Assembly (NCBI GenBank): GCA_043742955.1
Contig: JAYTXL010000426.1
Location: forward strand, 1 to 5,148
Reading direction: 5' to 3'
Source: JAYTXL01 sp043742955
Lineage (GTDB): Bacteria > Verrucomicrobiota > Verrucomicrobiia > Limisphaerales > JAYTXL01
DNA: 5,148 bases
Both the position numbers and the translations under genes were made by a program. The first letter of the stretch is position 1. Each line of letters opens with the position of its first letter. The notes beneath the pieces were generated by a model. The model worked only from the letters and a program-made list of their open reading frames with translations. It did not search any database and was not told where the DNA came from. Of this stretch, positions 1 through 4,827 are shown one piece after another.

Positions 1-1
1 C

Positions 2-214
2 GCCGTGCGCCCCGAAATCATCGGAGCCATGAAAGTCGCCGTGCCGAACGAGCCGAAGATTCTCGAAGCCTTCCACCGCACCTGCGCGCCGCTCTTTGAA
101 CAAGCCGAAGCCAACCGCACCCAATCCCGCACCCTCGCCACCCTGCGCGACACGCTGCTGCCGAAGCTGCTGAGCGGGGAGTTGAGCGTGGCGGGCGTGA
201 AAACCAGTCGCTGA
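2..214 (+). CDS. hsdS: Type I restriction-modification specificity subunit HsdS, C-terminal end (5' truncated by window)
   Basis: HsdS recognises the target DNA sequence and recruits the HsdM methylase and HsdR translocase/nuclease subunits. Only about the last 70 codons are visible; the frame is open to the window edge, so the gene starts outside. What is seen is an amphipathic helical stretch (PKILEAFHRTCAPLFEQAEANR) followed by LATLRDTLLPKLLSGELSV. The pattern L..LR..LLPKL(L/I)SGEL is the usual C-terminal signature of HsdS, at the end of the conserved helix that spaces the two target-recognition domains. The last residues after SGELSV are short. The stop is followed at once by an unrelated open frame with no gap and no start site, so the very end may lie close to a deletion junction. 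Family assignment is firm; specificity cannot be inferred from this part. Confidence 0.85.
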   Translation, partial: AVRPEIIGAMKVAVPNEPKILEAFHRTCAPLFEQAEANRTQSRTLATLRDTLLPKLLSGELSVAGVKTSR

Positions 215-234
215 CGGCCTGGCTGTGGCGCATC

Positions 235-1251
235 TTGGAGCATCACCCCGAGATTTACCGCAGCGTCTGCAACTATTTGAAACGCTACGCCAAGTTGCCC
301 CGCATTGCTGGCGAGAAACTGGTCGAAGTCATTAAGGCCAGCACTCTTTATGCGTCCGTCCGTGCCGAATTCATCTCCGCTGCGGATGGTAGGCTCGACA
401 CAGCCCAGGACCGAAAGCTCGCCAAGATGCTCAAGAAACTGTGGACGCCGCGTGCCATGTCCGCCGACCTGCAAGTTGCCATTGGGCGTTTCCTCATGCG
501 CACTGGCGACCTCTCCGCGACGCAAGTCGCCTATGCTTGCCGCACCGCTCCATCCTGGTGGACCCGCGCCGCTTTGATCGAGGCTGCCGTGCCCTCGTCG
601 CTTGGGGCGACAACGATCCGAAAGATTGTCGATGATGGCGTAAAGGACGACGGAGGTGACCCTGCATTAGCGGCAGGGTGGAAGGGATTCGAGGCCGCCT
701 ACGTTCCACCGGGCAAGCGGAAGGCTTGGAAAAAACCAGCGGAGATTTTGATGCGGGAACTCGGGATGATTCAGCGATCGACCGCTGCTCATTGCGGCAT
801 CAACAACGCCTTCGCCAAGCTCGATGGAAAGATTTCGGCATCAAACTGGAAGAAACTATTCGGTGCCCGCTATTCCCAAGCCGAGCTGCAAGTAATTGAG
901 ACAGTCGCGGCATCGGGTGTGAACATCACCGGATTTGTCAACTTGCTCGACGTATTTGACGACCTCTTGATTGAAGCGGTTTACAAAGCGGACCCGGCCA
1001 TTGGGAATTACACCCTCGGAGGAATTGGCAGTGTCCTCAACGCCCCCACTGGCAGATTTGCGGTGAAGTATCCAAAGACCTACGAGCTGGCCAAAGAGGT
1101 TCATGATCGCCGCTATGAGAGCATGGCGTCGCACCCATTGATCAAAAGAACCGGCAAGCCGACAAAGCGCATCAGCTTCAAGTTCCTACCAACCGCAAAA
1201 CGTTTCTTGCGGGAGAGCATCGCAGAACTAAAGACCGCAGGGCTTATCTGA
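235..1251 (+). CDS. Probable N-truncated defence protein: C-terminal extension like that of some reverse-transcriptase-family proteins (RT domain missing)
   Basis: A 338-codon frame whose only usable start is a TTG at 235 with no ribosome binding site. The frame stays open upstream to base 100 and reads sensibly (LTAWLWRI) just before that TTG, so it is probably the 3' part of a longer gene. Visible blocks are HHPEIYRSVCNYL (3-15), WWTRAALIEAAVPSSLG (108-124), DPALAAGWKGFE (142-153), LMRELGMIQRS (172-182), a DVFDDLLIEAVY segment (239-250), YTLGGIGSVL (259-268) and HDRRYESMASHPLIK (290-304), with a basic C-terminus. From memory these resemble the alpha-helical tail that follows the polymerase domain in certain bacterial RNA-directed DNA polymerases. 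No YxDD motif or other RT catalytic block is present. It sits between hsdS and hsdR, where R-M operons often carry accessory defence genes. Codon use is less GC-biased than in the flanking hsd pieces. The RT link is an inference; a hypothetical helical-repeat protein is the alternative. Confidence 0.55.
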   Translation: MEHHPEIYRSVCNYLKRYAKLPRIAGEKLVEVIKASTLYASVRAEFISAADGRLDTAQDRKLAKMLKKLWTPRAMSADLQVAIGRFLMRTGDLSATQVAYACRTAPSWWTRAALIEAAVPSSLGATTIRKIVDDGVKDDGGDPALAAGWKGFEAAYVPPGKRKAWKKPAEILMRELGMIQRSTAAHCGINNAFAKLDGKISASNWKKLFGARYSQAELQVIETVAASGVNITGFVNLLDVFDDLLIEAVYKADPAIGNYTLGGIGSVLNAPTGRFAVKYPKTYELAKEVHDRRYESMASHPLIKRTGKPTKRISFKFLPTAKRFLRESIAELKTAGLI

Positions 1252-2202
1252 CCCGCGCCCTTCCGCATCGTCATCGTGCGCGACATGTGGCTGCACGGTT
1301 TCAGGTGGGACAAGTGGACGACCGGCACGCCGACCGAGCGCCTGCAACTCATCCCCGCCGGACAGGAACACATCCTGGAACTTGCAGACGGCAAGAAGCG
1401 CTGGGTGCAGGTGGTGTCGGAACTCTCGCAAGCCTTCGCCCTGTGCTCCGCCACCGATGAGGCGACTGCGATCCGCGACGACGTTTCCTTTTTCCAAGCC
1501 CTGCAAGCCGCGCTCAACAAAAAGTCCGGCGTGAACCGCAAGTCGCCCGAGCAGATCGACGCCGCGATCCGCCAGCTCGTTTCCAGGGCCATCACGACCG
1601 AGGGCGAGATCATTGATGTCTTCACCGCCGCCGGATTGAAGAAGCCCGACATCGGCATCCTCAGTCCTCAGTTCCTCGCCGAAGTGCGCGGCCTCAAGCA
1701 CAAGAACGTCGCCGCGGAACTGCTGGAAAAACTACTCAAGGACGAGCTGAAGGTGCGCTCGAAGAAGAACCTCGTGCAGAGCCAGCAGTTCTCCGAAAAG
1801 CTCAAGAAGACCCTCAACGCCTACCACAACCGTGCGATTTCCACGATGGAGGTCATCGAGGAACTGATCAATCTGGCCAAGGAAATGGACGCCGCCACCA
1901 AGCGCGGCGAAGACCTCGGCCTGACCGATGACGAAGTCGCCTTCTACGACGCCCTCGCCGTGAACGAGAGCGCCGTGAAAGCCATGGGCGACGACAAACT
2001 CAAACTCATCGCCGCCGAACTCATCACCCAAGTCCGCAAGAGCGTGACCATTGATTGGACCTTGCGCGAGGGTGCCCGCGCGAAAATCCGTGTGATGGTG
2101 AAACGCATCCTGAACAAATACGGCTACCCGCCCGATTTGCAGGACGAGGCGGTGAAGACCGTGCTCGCGCAGGCGGAACTGCTCTGCGCGGAGTGGGTGT
2201 GA
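1252..2202 (+). pseudogene. hsdR: Type I restriction endonuclease subunit R (HsdR), C-terminal remnant with internal in-frame deletion
   Basis: HsdR is the ATP-driven DNA translocase and nuclease of type I restriction enzymes, normally about 1000 residues. Here homology begins at APFRIVIVRDMWL (from 1255), directly after the stop of the preceding frame; the first possible start is a GTG at 1276 (308 codons) without a Shine-Dalgarno. FRIVIVRDMWL is the beginning of helicase motif V, which should continue TGFD.P and lead to motif VI (QAIARVNR). Instead MWL is joined in frame to HGFRWDKW, a block that normally lies roughly 90-100 residues further on. From there the C-terminal domain (the DUF3387 type) looks complete: QEHILELADGKKRW, IRDDVSFFQALQAAL, LLKDELKVRSKKNLVQSQ, ending WTLREGARAKIRVMVKRI and a natural TGA. 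Nuclease, walker and motif VI regions are all missing, so it cannot restrict DNA. The domain identity is strong; the deletion is inferred from remembered family alignments. Confidence 0.8.
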
Positions 2203-2244
2203 AGGACACGGAGTTCGAGATTTTCCACAGCGACTACTTGTCCG

Positions 2245-2280
2245 GCCTTTTTTCATCCTTCATCCTTCCCCCTCCGTCCC
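2245..2280 (+). other. Pyrimidine-rich tract with tandem CATCCTT repeat in the hsdR-phosphoesterase gap
   Basis: The gap 2203-2361 holds no gene. It contains an almost pure C/T stretch with a run of six T (2248-2253), two back-to-back copies of CATCCTT (2254-2260 and 2261-2267), then a C-rich part. Immediately after it is a small perfect hairpin, TCCCG-CTG-CGGGA (2277-2289). No stem precedes the T-run, so it is not a standard intrinsic terminator for hsdR. I found no convincing -35/-10 pair for the next gene. Function unknown. Confidence 0.4.
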
Positions 2281-2361
2281 GCTGCGGGATGTGGGACTGG
2301 AGAATCCCAAGATTAAGCGTGGACGAGTCGGAAGGGTTGATGAAGAATCCGCTTCTTTCGT

Positions 2362-3093
2362 ATGAAGATGCTGTTCGTGTCCGATCTGCATTACGCGTTG
2401 AAGCAGTTCGACTGGTTGGTCGCCAACGCGGCCAAGTTCGATCCCATCGTCATTGGCGGCGACTTGCTGGACCTGTCGTCGAGCCTGGATTTCGAGGTGC
2501 AGATCGTCGTGGTGGAAAAATATCTCCGGCTGATCCGGCAGCAGACGAGGCTGTTGGTCAGTTCCGGCAATCACGACGGCGACAGCCGCAGCGCGGCGGA
2601 CGAATCGGTGGCGCAATGGCTTCGTGAAGCCAAGGCGGAGGGTTTGTTTGTGGACGGCGACAGCATGGATTTGCCGGGTGCGCGGGTGACAATTTGCCCG
2701 TGGTGGGACGGTCCGGTGTCGCGCGCTGAATTGGAAGCGCAGCTGGCGCGCGAGGCGCAAAAAGTCCAGGGCCGGTGGATTTGGATTCATCACGCACCGC
2801 CGGCCGGTTCGCCGGTCTGCTGGACGGGCAAGACCTATGGCGGAGACGAGGCTTTGCTTGATTGGATCAAGCGTTTCGAACCCGATATGGTGCTCAGCGG
2901 GCACATCCACAATTCTCCTTTCTACGCCAAAGGTTCCTGGGTTGACCGCATCGGCAAAACGTGGGTGTTTAATCCGGGCCGGCAGCTCGGCTCGTGCCCG
3001 ACTTACATTGCGCTCGACCTCGAGGCGATGTCGGCGGAATGGATTTCGATCGAAGGCCAGTCAGTCCGGCAGCTCACCGTGGCGGATCGTTGA
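2362..3093 (+). CDS. Calcineurin-like metallophosphoesterase
   Basis: A 243-residue cytoplasmic protein (no signal peptide or membrane segment) with the full metal-ligand set of the metallophosphoesterase fold: SDLHY (D8, H10), GGDLLD (D34), SSGNHDGD (N70, H71, D72), the histidine pair in WIHHAPP (H143/H144) and SGHIHNSP (H181, H183), followed by FNPGR (203-207). These ligands normally hold two divalent metals that activate water for phosphate ester hydrolysis. Length and spacing are normal for a single-domain phosphohydrolase. The substrate cannot be told from sequence; DNA, nucleotide or phosphoprotein are all possible. ATG at 2362 is taken as start because a stop in the same frame lies 21 bases upstream; an ATG two codons later is possible. 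No clear Shine-Dalgarno is present. The preceding hsdR remnant ends 159 bases upstream. The 3' end overlaps the oppositely oriented cNMP-binding gene by 33 bases. Fold assignment is firm. Confidence 0.9.
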   Translation: MKMLFVSDLHYALKQFDWLVANAAKFDPIVIGGDLLDLSSSLDFEVQIVVVEKYLRLIRQQTRLLVSSGNHDGDSRSAADESVAQWLREAKAEGLFVDGDSMDLPGARVTICPWWDGPVSRAELEAQLAREAQKVQGRWIWIHHAPPAGSPVCWTGKTYGGDEALLDWIKRFEPDMVLSGHIHNSPFYAKGSWVDRIGKTWVFNPGRQLGSCPTYIALDLEAMSAEWISIEGQSVRQLTVADR

Positions 3094-3552
3094 TTCCTTG
3101 GGACGGATGCGCTCGCGCGGCTGGCGGTGCAGGAGCGATTCCAGTACTTCATCCACCATGCCGAGGTGGTCGTGCCCGGCAAACTGGCGCTTCACGTCCA
3201 CGAGATAGTTGTTGAGCGAATCCAGCCGCCGCGCCAGCAGCTCGCACACGTGGAGACACATCGGCGGCGACGCCCGAAGAAACTCGCGCGGGCTTTCGAC
3301 AATGTAAAATGCGCACGGCTTCACGGCGCGCACGGTGGCGGTATGGTGGCCGCCAAGCAGGGCCGCCATTTCACCAAACACGACCCCCGGTTGCGAGGTG
3401 ATGGCCACCGGCACTTCATCTTTCAAAACCTCAACCGCCCCCTCGATGAGGAAATAGAGGCAGTCCGTCTGGCCGCCTTGCTGAAGGACGACTTGGCCGG
3501 CAGTGAAGCGCCGTTCTGGACGACCTCGCAGAGTTTCCAATATCTCAGACAT
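3061..3552 (-). CDS. Stand-alone cyclic-nucleotide-binding-domain protein (Crp/Fnr-type sensor domain without HTH)
   Basis: A 163-residue protein consisting of one cNMP-binding beta-barrel and a C-terminal helical tail. Seen in order: RRFTAGQVVLQQGGQTDCLYFLIEGAVEV (14-42), the typical first strands of the domain; FGEMAALLGGHHTATVRA (59-76), the phosphate-binding cassette; then a helical tail, ELLARRLDSLNNYLVDVKRQ (104-123) and MVDEVLESLLHRQ (132-144). No DNA-binding helix-turn-helix follows, so it is not a Crp-type regulator itself and more likely acts through a partner. In cAMP-binding members the cassette carries an arginine just before x-A-T; here that place is histidine (H69/H70), so cyclic nucleotide binding is doubtful. 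ATG at 3552 is preferred over a TTG at 3612, because the latter would extend into the promoter-like gap and adds 20 residues that do not look like part of the fold. It lies 66 bases after dnaJ, same strand. Confidence 0.85.
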   Translation of the reverse strand: MSEILETLRGRPERRFTAGQVVLQQGGQTDCLYFLIEGAVEVLKDEVPVAITSQPGVVFGEMAALLGGHHTATVRAVKPCAFYIVESPREFLRASPPMCLHVCELLARRLDSLNNYLVDVKRQFAGHDHLGMVDEVLESLLHRQPRERIRPKESTIRHGELPD

Positions 3553-3561
3553 GATGGAAAA

Positions 3562-3590
3562 ATAGTAACGCCCTCCCTGCCAAACGCCAA
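3562..3590 (-). promoter_or_regulatory. Candidate sigma70-type promoter for the cNMP-binding protein gene
   Basis: Read on the minus strand, TTGGCG (3585-3590) and TACTAT (3562-3567) are separated by exactly 17 bases, each matching the -35 and -10 consensus at 4 of 6 positions. The -10 lies only 9 bases before the ATG at 3552, so transcription would start within a few bases of the start codon, giving a leaderless or near-leaderless mRNA. This fits the absence of a properly spaced Shine-Dalgarno: the GGGAGGG nearby is about 18 bases from the ATG and overlaps the promoter spacer. Prediction by eye only. Confidence 0.4.
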
Positions 3591-3618
3591 GTTTTTTGGC
3601 CGGGAGATTCAACGTAAA

Positions 3619-4359
3619 TTAGCGGGCGGACGGGCGGACGATGCGGATTTCGGGGCGATAGGTGATGCGCACGAGCAGGTCGCCGCGTCCACCGCGAGGC
3701 TTCGGCAGTCCTTCACCGGGCAGCCGCACGATTTCGTTGCGTCCCACGCCACGGGGGATGGGCACTCCGAGCATCGAACCGGTAACGCCTTGAATTCGTT
3801 CCAGCCCGCCCTGGGCGGCTCGCTCCAGTTTGATTTTCAAATCACAGCGCAAATCCGAGCCGCGAACTTTGAAACGGAAACTGGGCAGCGCCCGAAGGCG
3901 GAGTTGCACGAAGCCGCCGGTCCAGGGCCCGGAGCGGGGCAGCCGGATACGCGTGCCGGGGGCCGTATCGGCGGGCACGACCAGTGGATATAGCTCCGGG
4001 CCTCCTGGATGAGCGGGGTCATTCACGCGCACCTCCAGAGTGGTGCCGCGCAGGAATGCTTCCAGGGGCAGGGGAACATCCTGCGAAAGATTCCGCTCGG
4101 ATTTTGTGGCGCGGTGCGGGGGTGCTGCATTGCTCCGGGCGTCCAGTTCACGGTCGTAGGCAAGGCGGTGCGCCGGGTCACTCAGGATATCGTACGCGGC
4201 GTTTAGTTCCTGGGTGCGTGTCACGGCTTCCGGCGAGCCGGGATTGAGATCCGGATGATGCGTCTTCGCAAGCACTCGATACGCGGCCCGGATCTGCGCG
4301 GCGGTGCACTGGCGGTCGAGGCCGAGCGTGGCGTAGTGATTAAAGTCAGCGCGTTGCAA
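3619..4359 (-). CDS. DnaJ-like co-chaperone, CbpA type (J domain plus two C-terminal substrate-binding domains, no zinc finger)
   Basis: A 246-residue Hsp40 that would stimulate DnaK ATPase activity and deliver unfolded clients in the cytoplasm. The J domain spans about residues 6-70 (NHYATLGL, helix II AAQIRAAYRVLAKT, the essential HPD at 35-37, then ELNAAYDILSDPAHRLAYD). A short linker without a Gly/Phe-rich run leads to the C-terminal domains: DVPLPLEAFLRGTTLEVRV (94-112), VPADTAPGTRIRLP (128-141), FRFKVRGSDLRCDLKIKL (161-178) and GEGLPKPRGGRGDLLVRITY (215-234). The CXXCXGXG zinc-binding repeats of true DnaJ are absent, so CbpA/type II is the better name; at 246 residues it is shorter than E. 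coli CbpA (about 306). The only in-frame start after the upstream stop is TTG at 4359, 9 bases past the stop of the 74-aa gene, which implies co-transcription and translational coupling. Confidence 0.88.
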   Translation of the reverse strand: MQRADFNHYATLGLDRQCTAAQIRAAYRVLAKTHHPDLNPGSPEAVTRTQELNAAYDILSDPAHRLAYDRELDARSNAAPPHRATKSERNLSQDVPLPLEAFLRGTTLEVRVNDPAHPGGPELYPLVVPADTAPGTRIRLPRSGPWTGGFVQLRLRALPSFRFKVRGSDLRCDLKIKLERAAQGGLERIQGVTGSMLGVPIPRGVGRNEIVRLPGEGLPKPRGGRGDLLVRITYRPEIRIVRPSAR

Positions 4360-4368
4360 GGCTGGTTC

Positions 4369-4593
4369 TCAGGCATCGGGAGCAGCCTGGCCTGAGGTTT
4401 TGGCTGGGGCGGGCGGCAGCAGGACAGCCCCCTTGAGGAGGCGACAAAATTCCCTTTTGCCGATGCGGAGGTGCGTGCCGTCCCGGGTGGTGGGGCTGAG
4501 CATCGACTTGTATTCCACTTCGAGCCGTTTCAGGTGGACAATGCGAATGAATTCGTCGCCTTGTTTCCAAACCTGGCCTTGTTGCAATTTCAT
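4369..4593 (-). CDS. Small conserved hypothetical protein (74 aa) upstream of dnaJ-like gene
   Basis: An ATG-started frame of 74 codons. The first 58 residues look like a compact folded domain: MKLQQGQVWKQGDEFIRIVH, then LKRLEVEYKSM and REFCRLLKGAVLL. The last 16 residues are a low-complexity Pro/Ala tail (PPAPAKTSGQAAPDA). The alternating hydrophobic and charged pattern suggests a small beta-barrel or SH3-like fold, but that is a guess. I do not know a named family; similar short proteins starting MKLQQGQVWK are familiar to me from Verrucomicrobiota. It ends 9 bases before the TTG start of the dnaJ-like gene, so the two are probably one operon and this protein may work with, or set the translation of, the co-chaperone. 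There is no signal peptide, membrane segment or visible Shine-Dalgarno. Confidence 0.65.
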   Translation of the reverse strand: MKLQQGQVWKQGDEFIRIVHLKRLEVEYKSMLSPTTRDGTHLRIGKREFCRLLKGAVLLPPAPAKTSGQAAPDA

Positions 4594-4653
4594 GGTAATG
4601 CGTGGGTGAAACCGGCCTGCGCACTGGTCCCCGCTCAGGCGTCGCGAAGGGAA

Positions 4654-4687
4654 TGTCTCTCCTGACCAGGGAGGAGCAGGAGAGACA
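4654..4687 (-). terminator. Perfect 11-bp inverted repeat between two minus-strand genes; possible terminator or mRNA-stabilising hairpin
   Basis: TGTCTCTCCTG (4654-4664) and its exact reverse complement CAGGAGAGACA (4677-4687) flank a 12-base loop. The repeat lies 14 bases past the stop of the 41-aa gene and about 60 bases before the 74-aa gene. Its place suits a 3'-end hairpin of the upstream gene. On neither strand does a U-run follow the stem, so a classical intrinsic terminator is not supported; a stability element or protein-binding operator is equally possible. Confidence 0.5.
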
Positions 4688-4701
4688 ATTCCGGCCAGTG
4701 G

Positions 4702-4827
4702 TTAGCGGCCTTTTTTGGCGGCCGATTTGACGGCAATCGCCGCTTTTTTCTTCTGTTCGGCGCTGCTGACAATCGCCTGCTTCTGGGAGGTTTTCTTCTG
4801 GTTTGATTTTGGGGATTTGTCGCCCAT
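4702..4827 (-). CDS. Small lysine-rich basic protein (41 aa)
   Basis: A 41-codon ATG frame beginning MGDKSPKSNQKKTSQKQ and ending AVKSAAKKGR. It contains 11 lysines and one arginine against one Asp and one Glu, a net charge near +10, with Gln/Ser/Ala making up most of the rest and no aromatic residue. Such composition suggests a disordered or single-helix nucleic-acid-binding peptide, but the function is unknown. I recall short bacterial proteins starting MGDKSPKSNQK with the same lysine/glutamine pattern in several phyla, which supports it being a real gene; I cannot name a family. The frame is open upstream to a TTG at 5067, but that extension is irregular and not basic. ATG at 4827 is chosen, with a weak AGAAAG 8 bases upstream as ribosome binding site. 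Confidence 0.7.
   Translation of the reverse strand: MGDKSPKSNQKKTSQKQAIVSSAEQKKKAAIAVKSAAKKGR

Noticed and set aside
1113..1701. Two overlapping - strand frames opposite the hsdR remnant
   Set aside because: Antisense to recognisable HsdR sequence, with no motif of their own.
2238..2253. Intrinsic terminator after hsdR (T-run at 2248-2253)
   Set aside because: No self-complementary stem directly precedes the six T residues.
1732..2256. 174-codon - strand frame opposite the hsdR C-terminus
   Set aside because: Repetitive Gly/Val/His/Leu composition mirrors the complementary codons of HsdR; not a gene.
2260..2910. 216-codon - strand frame opposite the phosphoesterase
   Set aside because: Antisense shadow rich in Arg, Pro and His; the + strand protein has every catalytic motif.
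3586..3600. Terminator after dnaJ: GCCAA-GTTTT-TTGGC
   Set aside because: Only a 5-bp stem, the T residues are in the loop and not after it, and it overlaps the candidate -35 box.
3553..3612. TTG start at 3612 for the cNMP-binding protein
   Set aside because: Adds 20 residues unlike the fold, has no ribosome binding site, and covers the candidate promoter; ATG at 3552 fits better.
3127..3993. 288-codon + strand frame opposite the cNMP-binding and dnaJ-like genes
   Set aside because: It is antisense to two well-recognised proteins, has no domain pattern, and runs across their intergenic gap; it is open because of high GC.
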